From: Enchytraeus crypticus
Lineage: Eukaryota > Annelida > Clitellata > Enchytraeida > Enchytraeidae
Reading direction: 5' to 3'
Length of the DNA: 64,000 nt
Assembly: GCA_905160935.1 (NCBI GenBank)
Contig: CAJHZI010000664.1
Coordinates: 906,501 to 970,500, forward strand
In this document: positions 22,701 to 32,384 of the stretch, piece by piece
How positions within the stretch are numbered: the stretch's first letter is position 1
Layout of the letters: every line of letters starts with the position of its first letter
The notes under the pieces: generated by a model
What the model saw: the letters and a program-made list of their open reading frames with translations, nothing else
The model's database searches: none
What the model was told of the DNA's origin: nothing
Program-made: the position numbers and the translations under genes

Positions 22701-25700
22701 ATAATACTCTTAATCTTTATCAGACTCTAAGTAATTCAATGTACTAGGCCTATCTCTGTCATCAGATTCTATAATTCTTAAAAATCAGAGTCTTAATTAA
22801 TTGTTTATAAATAATATATAAATAGATACTCAGTATTACAATTAGTCTGTCTTTGTCTCGTGCAGAACTTCTCAGAACTCGCCTATCTACAGTGAAAGAC
22901 TAAATATATGCATGAAAGGTTTGAGATGGTTATTCAGAAATTTATTCATGAAGAATTTATTCATTAATACTCTAAAGGCTAAGTGCTAAGTGCTAAGTGC
23001 TAAGTGCTAAGTGCTAAGTGCTAAGTGCTAAGTCACAACATTCATGGAAACAAGCAAGGCGGTGATGACGGTAAGTGTCGTGATTATAGAAATGGAAAAA
23101 TAGATTACAGATGTGGCGCAGGTTATATTCAATTTTTAAAGTATTATGCAATTTATGAGTTTCACGTAGTGTTTTATAACACGCTTTAGTAGGCCCTACT
23201 ACACATAGGCTTGGAGGTTGCAATAAGGTGTGACTAAAGTAGAGACTTTTGAGAAGAGGTTAACTCGTTAATCGGTGGAATGATCTTAATTTAATAAGCC
23301 TAAAAGCAACATGTAAGTAGGAATATGTACCTTGGATCTACCACTTGACCACGTACTAGAGAGATAGTACAACACAATTATGAGATCTGTTTTATACCTG
23401 CTTGAGCTGCATGCGTAGCTTCTTCTTCATAATCTTTAGAGCTGTGTTCCTCAGTCTTAGCTTCACTATGAGCGACTCCTAGCCACAAAAGTTTACAATT
23501 ACAAACTTGTCACAACCTAACGTTGATTTTAAACGTTAAATCATCATCATCATCATATTCTTCTTTTAAATTCCAGTAGAACTAGGGTAAGGATTTGAAA
23601 TCTTAGATCATCATCATCATCTTCTTCTCATAAATCCCAGTTCAACTAGGGTCGGGATTTTCAAATTTAGAGTTTAGTGACAATATTTAAGGTAACCAGT
23701 AATTTTAATCAAAGGGTATAAAATTATTGTTAAATGGAGATAGAGGTTTAGTTATACCTAATTAATAAATTTTAAAATAATTAATAAACTATTTTGCAAG
23801 GACCATGAGCCTTCTACTTAAATTAGCAACATTACTTGGATCTATTAAGAAATATACAATTTACTTAGACAAAGTAGAGCTGTTTGGTACAATTACATGA
23901 GTTTACTTAACATGAGAATTCCACTTTAATATCTTATAAGAAATTGTGAGAATACGTCAGTAAAATAATGAAGGCACAGTTAGAATCAATCAATCAACTT
24001 GATGTTGGGAATAAATCAATAAATGACAATGTTTGCCAAAAATAGATTTAACTTTCTAGATGAACTTGTCTTAATAAAACACGTGATTTGCAATTTTTAT
24101 CACCGACACCATACATAATCTTGATGTTGAATAGACAAGGGAAATATAATGCCGCAAGTAAAGATTCGTTTTCTACGACAAAATTTCTATCTTGGCATTT
24201 CTTTAAGAATGTTTTGACTGCGGTTCAGGAAGTGTAATTTAGTATCTGCAAATGATGTTTAATTAGTCACAAAACTACTTCATGATTAATTAGGTTATAT
24301 TAAAATTCATATCCTTTAATATCTTCTATATTTAATATCCTCTGTGTTTCATTAGTAGAGACTCATATGCCAGGAGTTTATCGTTAATTTCGTATCTGCA
24401 AATGACGTTTAATTAGTCACAAAACTACTTCATGATTAATTAGGTTATATTAAAATTCATATCCTATAATATCTTCTATATTTAATATCCTCTACGTTTC
24501 ATTAGTAGAAACTCATATGCCAGGAGTTTATCGTTAATTTCGTTTTTAATTAATTCTATAATAAGAACACGATTGTACAATATATTTAAAAACGCTCATA
24601 TATCAGAGTCATGGCTTAAGTTTAATGAAAAATCAAAATACAAAGAAAATCAAAAACATAACATACAGCGTTCAATGAACGATTCAAAACTAGGCTGCCT
24701 TACTCTTTCTCGTAATCTATCCTCAACGAATCTCACAACTTTCTCAGCACTTGGCATCGACTTCTTCTTTCTGGAGCCCATGTTGCGAAGCTCCTTCTCA
24801 AACTCATACTGATCCTTCCTGATCTCAGCCAAGCGTGCGTCAGCCTCCTCTGCTATAGCCTACAGCCAGGCAATGCATCAATCAATTGATTAATCTAATA
24901 AAGGCTAACATCTGTCTATGTGTCTTTCATAAGATCTATCTATGTGTCTTAATGTATTAGTCAAGACTGGTGTTACAAGTCTTCAAGACTAAATAAAACA
25001 TTCCAATAAAGTTAAGTCTTTTATAACATCTATCAAAATATTCGTATAATGTAGACTTTGTATGTCTTACACATATGGTGTCCTATGTCCAAGTATTATT
25101 CAGGTTTAGCCTCAGTTAAAACACACTAATTATCATCTACATGTACACCACTTCAAAATTTCCAAGACATCATCACAACATTTTAGTCAAAAAATAAGTC
25201 AAACAACTACATGCATCTAAGTAAAGATCAAATTTAGTCGTACAACCAGCAACATATTCCTGTCAAACTCATCATACAAAAATAAGCAATCTAAAGGTTA
25301 CACAAGGCACAGAAATTTAATATTTGAAATTAATTCAAAGTTAGCATGGATTAAAAACCTAAGGAAGGCTATCGCCATACGTAACCTGATACAGCGTGGT
25401 ATCCTAACCTCCTGATGCGGTTTTTCATTGAATTTCTCAATTATTATCATACGTAGGCTCTACTGAAAATATTCACTGCAGCAGTAAATCCATTCTTAAT
25501 TTTAGAATACGATGCCACTGACATATTAATAGCAAATCAACAGAATTAAGACTCGTGCGGTAGATTATCTTACCTGTAGATTATCCAGTATCTGATTGGA
25601 GTTCTCGTTGAGTCTCTTCATCTCCTCGTGGTACTCCTCTATCTCTCTCTGAGCTATATCACACTTCTGTTCCGGGCTCAGCTTCAACAGCTTCTCCACT

Positions 25701-27966
25701 GCACTACCGCGAGACTTGGAGCGAGACCTTCAATCAATCAATCTATCTATCAATCAAATATCAATCAATTAAATAATATATTTATCAGTCAGTTAATTAA
25801 TCGATCAGTCAAATATCAACAAATCAATCGATTATGCAATTAATTATCAATAAAGCAATCAAATATCAATCAATGAATAAAAAAAGTAAAAAATTAAATT
25901 GACTTAAGAGTATATTAGTAAAGTAGAGTGCAGCTCTGCAAGCTCTTCTTCATGTCAGAGTGCTCACACACCCCAGCAATTAATTGCTAAATAACTGTTT
26001 ATAACATCAGTAAAGCGCAGCCCTGCATTGTAAAATATTCCTAAATAGAAGCTTCTTTATCCTATAGGCAACAACAGCTACGACATAATTAGAGTACTCC
26101 TGTTATCTATGATAACACTGAGCACTATGACATAAAATCCAACCTATTAGCAAAGTCTGGAGTCCAAAACTCCTGTTAAGCTGATCACCAGTAATGGCGC
26201 TGGTCCTCCTGCCTATTTTGTTAATAAAGTCTGATGCGACAGAGTTGACGGGGCCCAGGGTCTCAAAGGCAATAGGAATGAAAATATAGTTGCTAGAGAT
26301 TTCGGCACACTTCAGAGTTTTCCTATTAGCAGTGGCATCTGCAGCAGCACCAGCAGCAGTACAAGATAGGCCGAGAATTATTTATATTAATATTATTATA
26401 ATCATTATTATTATTTTATATCTGTAATATTATTAATGGTTTAAAAAAAATTTAAATTGTTATTATTTTCTTATTTTTACTTTGGGTGTAAACAATCTGA
26501 TGTTTGATGAAAACGATTCAAGCAATACCTGCTGAATCGCCGCCCAGCTACTGGAAATCATCTAGCAGCTTAAAAGAATTGTTGAAGCAGACTGCATTAA
26601 ATCTTTGCAAAGTCATGGAAAGCCTTTGCCAAAGAAAAGAGGTCACTCGCTTATCTCCGGTTTGCTTTGCAATTAGTCTGCCTATGCCATTAATGCATTC
26701 AACTCCATCAGGATTCATGGGTCCCATGGTTTCAATGGCCACCAGAACAACTTCATACCCAATGACTGATCGCAGTATGTATCCATTTTCTTAGAGGCAG
26801 CTAGATCAGCAGCTCCACCGGCTGTGACTGAAGTCGTATTCAGGTAGGAGTTTGCCATAGAGTCAATGACCATGACGTCCCATACGGCACATTTACCTTT
26901 GCACCAGGGCACTAAAGTCATGCCGTCTGAGCGCTTACCGTCTGATCTGGACAGCCCACTTGGTTCCATCGAGGAAGGGATGCCCGCTCCTGAAAGGGCT
27001 TGCCATATTATGCCATTTAAATTGTGATGGCGAGACATTCTACCTGAGCTGCATATATAGGAGAGACCTTAGAGATCTAGCACATCGACTTCATGACTGC
27101 AGGGGCAGATGTGCGGTTCACAAGTTTTCACCCTAAATGGTAACGAACAGCCACTTGAATTGCCTCATTGTCTAAGAAATGCCCACAAGAAACAATTACT
27201 ATTTATTATTATTACTATGATTATTATTAATAATAGTACCATTATTATTATTATTATTAATATATGCCCTTTCCAACTTTTCTCTCCATATCTTATTAAA
27301 CATAATAATATTAAACACTAATAGCAGAACAGTAACAAGAGCAAACCTGCGGCTCATCCTCGACGTAGAACTAGTCGCATATACGCTGGTGCCGCCACCC
27401 AAAGCAATGTCACTCTGCGACGAAGAGACGGTTTGAATCGATCCCACAGCGGCCGGCTTGGAGCGTGCTGTCATCGCCTGTGTCGTGTTGTTAGGGTCAA
27501 CACGTTTGAGATACTTCTCAAACATCTCCGTCTCAGACAGCAGCACCTCATTGGCATTTCTGAAATGGCAATTATATCGCTTTTGAGGGTAAATTAAATA
27601 CAAAATTTTAATAAAAGTGCAGAAATTAGATGCTACCATCATTTGATGACATGTTCAAGCATATATAAGAAATATTTTACTCTGTTGATTTGATTATTTT
27701 GAGACAAGCAGATCCACAGAAGCTAGTCTCAAATTTTTAGATTTTGTAGTTAAAATTTTGCTCACATGCATTCAATGATTGCCCACAAACACTAATTATC
27801 TCATTGACAAGCTGAGCATATGACAAACCCAAAACATGTATTCAGATTTCCTTCTTCTTGGTTCGGTTAACTCTTCTTCATCTTATAATTCACTAATTCA
27901 CTGCATAATGGCAGGTCTATGGCATATAACTCTTCCAAGCAATATATATATTTTTATATATCTGCA

Positions 27967-28021
<55 letters not shown>

Positions 28022-28158
28022 TATGTATATTTATATACTGTAATATATATATATATATATATATATTGTATTATATATATATATATGCAATATATATATA
28101 ATATATATATATATGTATATATATGTATATATATGTGTGTATAGATATATATATATAT

Positions 28159-28209
<51 letters not shown>

Positions 28210-29703
28210 TATAGCTAAATAGAGCATCTCAGCATGTTGTTTGATCTTTTTCTTAAATTTGGATATCTACCTACTTCTTTCATGCGGTCGATTATTGTCC
28301 CTTTAAATAAGTCAGGTGATATATCTGATCTTAATAATTGCAGGGCTTTTGCAATTTCTAGTGTGCTTTCTAAGATATTTGAATCCTTTATGGCTGAATC
28401 TTTGCATACTGATTCAAATCAATATACAAAAATTACCAGTTTGGTTTTAAAGAAGGGCATTCTACAGGTCTTTGTACCAGTGCACTGAAAAAACTGTGAA
28501 CTATTATATAAATAATGGTAGTCATGTGCTTACTTGCTTCATAGATTTCAAAAATACAAATGACAGTGTTAATTATAATTATTGGAAATTTTTTAAAAAT
28601 TACTGGATGACAACATAAACTTTAAGGTAATTAGCATATTGGTTTAGTAATCAAAATTGTCATTAAAGGTGGCATAACTCAGTGTTCTCAGCTTTTAGTA
28701 TTAGCAATGGGACAGAGAAGGGAAATGTTCTCTCTCCATATCTATTTTCTAGATATATTTGAGATATGTTAGGTTCAGTTGTTGAATCTGATATTGGTTG
28801 CAGAATTGACAATCAGACTATTAGTAATCTTGCATATTCTGATGATATTGTCCTTATTACTCCTTCATGGAGAGCTATGCAACTATTAATCAACACTTTG
28901 TGTTCTAGTGCTTTGGATAACAATCAATATGTCCTGCACTATTTCTAAAACTGTTGATTTTTTAACCCAGGGAGAGATGGGCCTTAGGCTCCATTTTCCC
29001 TAATTCTAAGCTATAGGTAATAATGACATTAATTTTGCTTCACAATTCAAATATTTAGGTCATTTGATTGACAATCGATAAGTGATGATAATGACATTAA
29101 TCATGAAATACGTAACACCTTTGTTTGCATAAACATGCTCTTAAGGCGATTTTCAATTGCTCCCTTGCAGTTAAAGCTACTACGTTCAAAACGTACTGTG
29201 TATATTTATGATATAGTGTCTTCATTAAGTAAATTTTGTTTATGTAATGATCATGTTCCTGCTCGGTTAACTTTCAAAACAATCTTTTTTAAACCTTCTT
29301 ACCTTCCTGATCTCCTAATCCAATATCAACCCTCTCGTAAGCTTGGTTCTTCCGATGCCAAACTGCTCAAAATTCCTAATATTCTCACTTCCTTAGGTAT
29401 ACATTCATTTTTCTCAGCTCCTACTGAATGAAACTCTCTGCCTCCGGATCGTCACTCCTGTTCTACTACTTCCACTTTCCGTTGTAGGTTGAAAACACAT
29501 CTCTTCCCACCAGGGCCACCTAGACTTTTTAAATCTTGCCTGACTTGACTGGTTTTTTTTATCACCGTACCGGCACCGTTTAGTATCTTTTTCTTTCTCT
29601 CCAGCACATGTTTTTTCAGATCGTTTGAGGTGAATCGATTTTTAATAACATGTGATGGAGACGTCCCTGACATCATCCTTGTTTGAGGAAAGTGACGTTA
29701 AGC

Positions 29704-29736
<33 letters not shown>

Positions 29737-29966
29737 GTTATATGTGACTATAAAATCAATTTTAAGTAATGTAATTTAAAGTGTGTAAGTCTTGTAACAA
29801 TTGAAGTTTCTATATTTACGAGAACTGACAGCGTATCATTGAGAAGCTTTTCAAGATCCTCATCTGTTAGAGTTTGAACGTATTCATCGTGAGCTACGAG
29901 CTGATGCTGAAACTCAGAATCAGCGCTTAGATATTCACTCTCAAAATTTGACTGAATGGCCGCCAT
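19606..29966 (-). CDS. CCDC113: Coiled-coil domain containing 113 / cilia and flagella associated protein 263 (8 exons)
   Basis: Axonemal coiled-coil protein of motile cilia. In ciliates and mammals CCDC113 pairs with CCDC96 and links radial spoke 3, the N-DRC and an inner dynein. Joined exons give 1257 bp and 418 aa (human 377); all seven junctions keep frame. Matches to human: SETEMFEKY (residues 54-62; human [11 protein letters not shown]), SKSR (about 120-123), YEFEKEL and [11 protein letters not shown] (exon 4), [10 protein letters not shown] (exon 5), [20 protein letters not shown] plus [16 protein letters not shown] (exon 6), and [19 protein letters not shown] (exon 7). Nearly all of residues 125-390 is predicted coiled coil, rich in Glu, Lys, Leu and Arg. 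The first 45 and last 31 residues are poorly conserved. The introns hold LINE and SINE pieces, some close to splice sites. A CCDC96 paralogue is excluded by the exon 6 match. It looks intact. Confidence 0.95.
19786..19923 (-). mobile_element. SINE-t copy in CCDC113 intron 7
   Basis: Inverse of the family: AACGTCAGTTTCCTCACTCC, GGGCGAGCCCAGAATTTGAA (B box), CCGACATCGCCACTGGCTCC (A box). Complete at the 5' end; lies about 85 bp upstream of exon 8. Confidence 0.88.
20728..20932 (+). mobile_element. Rep-GAT SINE copy (5'-truncated)
   Basis: ACGAATGGAAAAGTCTCAAA, TAGGGGATTGACTGATGAC, GAGGATTTGAGACAGTCTAT, GTTAAATTGGGATTCAAGGG, then a (GAT)n tail to about 20930. Lies 45 bp from the donor of CCDC113 exon 7, in antisense to the gene. 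Confidence 0.85.
20976..21131 (-). CDS. CCDC113: CCDC113 exon 7
   Basis: 156 bp, 52 codons, phase 0. [43 protein letters not shown]. Acceptor GTGCAG|GAG, donor GAG|GTACGA. Flanked on the acceptor side by duplicated sequence and a large inverted repeat (21140-21462), and on the donor side by a Rep-GAT SINE. Confidence 0.94.
21178..21272 (+). mobile_element. LINE-C 3' tail within duplicated target
   Basis: AAGTGTGCTGTGGGGACGTC, CATCATCCCTAGATGAGGAA, GGGGCGTTAAACCTTTATTA then (TTA)n: the terminal about 75 bp of LINE-C. Flanked by a near-identical 39-bp direct repeat (21140-21178 and 21308-21346), consistent with a long target-site duplication. Confidence 0.8.
21304..21462. repeat. Large inverted repeat next to CCDC113 exon 7
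   Basis: Left arm to 21378, one-base spacer at 21379, right arm to 21462. The outer part of each arm is the exon 7 acceptor-side sequence (CAACGCAGCATTGTGCTTCT); the centre is AACATATCAA against TTGATATGTT. A third decayed piece follows at 21465-21570. Confidence 0.85.
21985..22255 (+). mobile_element. LINE-A 3' tail split by a SINE-t
   Basis: 21985-22064 carries TTTCCTGGATTTTAG and CTCCTTGGCTAGGTTTTGTT. 22196-22255 carries ACAATGCTCGACG, GAGCACTGTAATTG and TTGTTGTTG. Together they are the LINE-A 3' end, interrupted by the SINE at 22065-22195. Ends close to the donor of CCDC113 exon 6. Confidence 0.8.
22065..22195 (-). mobile_element. SINE-t inserted in a LINE-A tail, with target duplication
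   Basis: 131 bp. Inverse B box (CCAGTTTTGGAATCCCAC) and A box (CCGACTTCGCCACTGGCTCC). Flanked by ACAATG on both sides (22059-22064 and 22196-22201), a 6-bp target-site duplication inside LINE-A. Confidence 0.88.
22270..22533 (-). CDS. CCDC113: CCDC113 exon 6
   Basis: 264 bp, 88 codons, phase 0. The most conserved exon: [54 protein letters not shown]. Acceptor CTGTAG|AAA, donor GCG|GTGAGT. A LINE-A tail ends about 15 bp past the donor. Confidence 0.95.
22976..23034. repeat. 7-bp tandem repeat GCTAAGT
   Basis: About eight perfect units of GCTAAGT in CCDC113 intron 5. Confidence 0.95.
23315..23365 (+). mobile_element. Rep-GAGA 3'-end remnant
   Basis: GTAGGAATATGTACCTTGGA, TCTACCACTTGACC, ACTAGAGAGATAG: the terminal 50 bp of the family, 35 bp from CCDC113 exon 5. 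Confidence 0.6.
23398..23478 (-). CDS. CCDC113: CCDC113 exon 5
   Basis: 81 bp, 27 codons, phase 0 on both sides: [20 protein letters not shown] then LRMQLKQ. Acceptor GGCTAG|GAG, donor CAG|GTATAA. Too short to stand out as an open frame; placed by homology with human EKLRLKNVSLKVQRKK. Confidence 0.92.
23537..23660 (-). mobile_element. Rep-GAT 3'-end remnant, duplicated
   Basis: (CATCAT)n, TTCTTCTTTTAAATTCCAGT, AGAACTAGGGTAAGGATT, then the same order once more from 23607. Two copies of the 3' 60 bp in the inverse orientation, in CCDC113 intron 4. Confidence 0.65.
24243..24542. repeat. 150-bp tandem duplication in CCDC113 intron 4
   Basis: Two adjacent 150-bp units beginning TATCTGCAAATGA and including TTTAATTAGTCACAAAACTA and CATATGCCAGGAGTTTATCG. 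They differ at only a few positions, so the event is recent. Confidence 0.9.
24704..24859 (-). CDS. CCDC113: CCDC113 exon 4
   Basis: 156 bp, phase 0 on both sides. [20 protein letters not shown], then the basic [17 protein letters not shown]. Acceptor CTGTAG|GCT, donor AGA|GTAAGG. Confidence 0.94.
25574..25727 (-). CDS. CCDC113: CCDC113 exon 3
   Basis: 154 bp, acceptor TTGAAG|GTCTCG completing Arg117, then [20 protein letters not shown], the start of the coiled coil, ending NQILDNLQ at CAG|GTAAGA in phase 0. A TCAATCAA repeat abuts the acceptor. Confidence 0.92.
26070..26171 (-). mobile_element. Diverged LINE-A 3' tail
   Basis: Inverse of the LINE-A end: ATTAGAGTACTCCTGTTATC, ATAACACTGAGCACTATGAC, AATCCAACCTATTAGCAAAG. 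Same order as 40285-40370, with many changes. Confidence 0.65.
26172..26372 (-). mobile_element. Retroelement C-terminal domain fragment, R2-type endonuclease-like (REL), family 2
   Basis: Minus-strand translation gives [40 protein letters not shown] and [13 protein letters not shown]. This matches the domain at 26480-27150 in layout ([32 protein letters not shown]) but is clearly a different family. It is followed by a LINE-A tail in the same orientation. Confidence 0.6.
26480..27150 (-). mobile_element. LINE C-terminal fragment with R2-type endonuclease-like (REL) domain, family 1
   Basis: Minus-strand open frames give [62 protein letters not shown] and then, in another frame, [40 protein letters not shown]. 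The RHN, EP, GKRPDG and WDxxxxD landmarks resemble the restriction-like endonuclease C-terminal to the reverse transcriptase in R2-type LINEs; assignment is by pattern only. Frame changes once, so it is dead. Copies of the 3' part at 33618-33895 and 59108-59292. Confidence 0.65.
27347..27559 (-). CDS. CCDC113: CCDC113 exon 2
   Basis: 213 bp, acceptor ATTTCAG|AAATGCC. Contains [16 protein letters not shown], then a Ser/Thr/Ala-rich low-complexity stretch ending SRMSR. Donor CGCAG|GTTTGC, phase 2. Confidence 0.93.
27945..28205. repeat. (TA)n microsatellite
   Basis: Long impure TA array in CCDC113 intron 1. A LINE-D 3'-end remnant (CACTGCATAATGGCAGGTCT) abuts it at 27898-27930. Confidence 0.95.
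28220..29218 (+). mobile_element. LINE reverse transcriptase fragment (LINE-E)
   Basis: Pieces in order: [40 protein letters not shown], a fingers-to-palm stretch with TCFIDF and AFSISNGT, then [20 protein letters not shown] (YSDD in the place of YADD, motif C) and [12 protein letters not shown]. Several frame breaks and stops. A dead 5'-truncated copy in CCDC113 intron 1, antisense to the gene. A LINE-C end follows in the same orientation. Confidence 0.8.
29225..29735 (+). mobile_element. LINE-C 3' end
   Basis: [40 protein letters not shown] and [17 protein letters not shown], then the family 3' UTR (CAGATCGTTTGAGGTG, GAGACGTCCCTGACATCATC, GACGTTAAG) and (ATT)n. The C-terminal protein style (FS..AP..WNSLP, ..FK..LKTHLF) is that of CR1/L2-type LINEs. 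Ends about 95 bp from the donor of CCDC113 exon 1. Confidence 0.82.
29830..29966 (-). CDS. CCDC113: CCDC113 exon 1 (coding part)
   Basis: ATG at 29966 in good context (AAGATGGCGG). Encodes [12 protein letters not shown] through LEKLLNDT plus two bases. The donor CT|GTCAGT was chosen because only it gives the phase that exon 2 needs; the joined [18 protein letters not shown] aligns with human. Confidence 0.85.
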
Positions 29967-29987
29967 CTTGTAAATATAAACAAATCT

Positions 29988-30001
29988 ATTGTCATAGTAA
30001 C
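29988..30001 (-). promoter_or_regulatory. Candidate RFX X-box of CCDC113
   Basis: Minus strand GTTACTATGACAAT, against the X-box consensus GTTRCCATGGYAAC: three mismatches, imperfect dyad. It lies 21 bp upstream of the ATG. RFX factors drive motile-cilium genes in animals, so the site fits the gene's role; the match alone is moderate. Confidence 0.4.
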
Positions 30002-30959
30002 CTGTGAATGATAATATTCTTCTTTTCTCTGATTAAAAAGCGAAAAACGCAGTGTATATTTTGTACACGATAAAATGTAAACAAAGAGTGAAAAATGAAC
30101 TTGGTATAAGAAAGTCCTCAACTGCCAGCAGCCAGCAGCGAGCTTATTACGAACAGCTGAGAGAGTAAAGTAAAAAGTAAACACGCATTATAGTGAAATA
30201 ATAAATAGAGATGTTTCATGAACACGTCATTTTTTGTTTACATTACAAAGCCGCCATTTTGATGCAGAAAACTCTATATGATACACGGCTATATAATTAT
30301 GTATCTTTAAGCAGTTTTTCATCTTAATTTGGTATAAAATTGTGTCTGGCATATGGACATGGGCTCTTTCTTACAGGTTAATGAACTGGTAATGGATATG
30401 ATGGTTCTTGAAAGCTTTGTTTACACGTAATTTCAGCATTTCTGCCATTTCTGCCAATTAATGCATGGGACAGGCTAATTGGCAGAAATAGAAATGGCAC
30501 AAATTTGGACTCCATGAGTTGAATAAAGGAAAAGGGAACAAAAATCTGTCCGTACGATGTACGTGTTTCTGTTTTATTTTGTACTTATGTATTTAATTAG
30601 CAATCGAAATATAAGATAGGCCTATTGTTGGCAAGCTTTAATGGTTTGATGAAATTAGTAATTGCAAAACTTCTGCCGTTTCTGCTATTATTATTATCAA
30701 ATTATTGGAATATACATAGATCTGTACACAAAAAATATTGAAAGTTTTGGCCTTTTGCACTAGCCTATAGTTTAAGACTTAGGGTTTGTATTTGAATCCT
30801 TTACAGTCTTTATGTATTGAACCATTAAACTACGACTAGGCTAGTTGTCGCGAACTGCCTTGCTGCCTGCTCGTCCTCGAGCGGTTGTCTACATCTGTAC
30901 TCGCTCTCCGGCCGGCAGCGCTTCGAGACGGCAGCTTTTTAGTCGAATGTTTTACTAAA
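30002..30959. other. Upstream of CCDC113, no gene seen
   Basis: Non-repetitive apart from a short imperfect inverted repeat at 30430-30500 (TTTCTGCCAATTA against TAATTGGCAGAAA). Confidence 0.4.
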
Positions 30960-31330
30960 GGTAATGCTTGTCAGGAGGAACCGAGGTGTTGCGTCTTCAA
31001 ATGATAATTCTTTCCTCGTATCATCCGTCTCGATGGGCCTTTCTTGTTCGTTACCGACTGAGTAGGCCAAGGTCCAACTCCCCTTGCCTACTTCGTTATT
31101 GGGTTCTCGGGAACCCGGCACACAGCGTCCGCGCTGGACCGAGTCGGGAGTAGAAGCGTACTCCACGTCTTCTACGTATTTAAACGATGACGGTTGAGTT
31201 TCTGCCATGCTCCCTCGGTAGATTCTATCCCGTGATATTTGTGGTTCTCGGGGCGAAGTGATATGGCGACCCGAACCGGTAGACTGGTATAATGAAACTG
31301 TAATAAACAGGATAAAGAGATTCAACTTTA
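30960..31330. mobile_element. LTR-retrotransposon fossil fragment
   Basis: GTCAGGAGGAACCGA opens a stretch that ends at GTGATA followed by TGGCGACCCGAACCGG, which looks like a primer-binding site beside an LTR end. The same order recurs inverted at 63010-63180. Only end and leader sequence is visible; family (Gypsy-like?) unresolved. The piece is broken and old. A minus-strand open frame over it is not called a gene. Confidence 0.45.
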
Positions 31331-31632
31331 AAGCAATATTTAACGTAATATTAATATTAAGAATAACAATAAAAATTATGTCGCAAAGACAGATTTATTG
31401 CAAAGCAATCCGGCAAGCGAGAGACCCCTTTTCTTTGGCAAAGGTTTTCCGTGAGTATTCAATGATATAATGCAGTCTGCTTAAACAATTATTTTACTTA
31501 GCTAGATGATATCGAATGGCCGAGTGACGATAATTTTTCATAGGATGGATTTGCGACCGTTTGCCGGGTAACTCTGAAAATGCGCTATCTGCATTCACAT
31601 GTACATGTAGATTTATTTAGCGACAATTTGAG

Positions 31633-31682
31633 CAGAATAAGTGAAGATACTGTAATTTGAGCAGAATAAGTGAAGATACTGT
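31633..31682. repeat. Short tandem duplication
   Basis: AATTTGAGCAGAATAAGTGA plus AGATACTGT, repeated twice head to tail. Confidence 0.85.
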
Positions 31683-32190
31683 CGAAGGCTTTCAGCAAAG
31701 ACAGCGTGAGGTTGGAGAAGAGATATCAAGGCCACCGGGAAAGTGCAATGATGAACGGCAGAACTGTATGTCTGATCAATTGTCAGACGTGATAGTTCTA
31801 GACAAAATTAAGCGTAGATGTCGTTCATTGCAATATTTCCAGATGCCCATTGTATGATTTTACTGCTTCCCGATAAACATGAAATATTGGGCCAACAGTC
31901 GAGAAACTGCCGGCCGTAATTTTTTCAAATTAGAGCAAATCGGCATTGGCCCAGCAGTGACATAACTGATGGCAAACTGCTGGCACTCACTGATGGAAAA
32001 ATGCCGGTTAAGAGCATTGGCTCACAGAGGTGGGAAAATTACAGGCTTCCATGCAGGCTATTTCAATTACAAATAACAAATTACTTGGAAAAATGTAATT
32101 GAATAACAAATTACAATTTTTTCTTCGTCAAATTGTAAATTTCAAATTACATCAAATTACAATTTATACACACTGGTTTTTCCAGTAGGC

Positions 32191-32337
32191 CTACTGGCTG
32201 GAGCCAGTGGCGAAGTCGGTAAGATACTCGACCGTGGATCAGTAGGCTATTTGCGGGGTTCAAATCCTGGGCTCGCCCGTCACTGACATCGGTTTCGCGT
32301 GAGGAAACTGACGTTAACCTTAGCTTTTTTTTAGCTT
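32191..32337 (+). mobile_element. SINE-t copy
   Basis: CTGGCTGGAGCCAGTGGCGA (A box), GGGGTTCAAATCCTGGGCTC (B box), CCGTCACTGACATCGGTTTC, GAGGAAACTGACGTTAACCT, AGCTTTTTTTTAGCTTTT. Full length. Confidence 0.9.
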
Positions 32338-32384
32338 TTAATACTTAAAAATTATGCCAAACGCAGTTGTAAACTGTTAATGCG

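Noticed and set aside
28234-29431. One intact LINE from 28234 to 29735
   Set aside because: The 3' part belongs to LINE-C (same protein and 3' UTR as 32385-33605) while the 5' part is a different reverse transcriptase, with breaks between: two elements.
30939-31325. 128-residue minus-strand open frame as a host gene
   Set aside because: Overlaps a repeated LTR-element end with a primer-site-like motif also seen at 63010; treated as a fossil fragment.
31900-32165. Possible DNA transposon end with AATTACAAATTAC repeats
   Set aside because: Words repeat locally but no terminal inverted repeats or target duplication could be defined.
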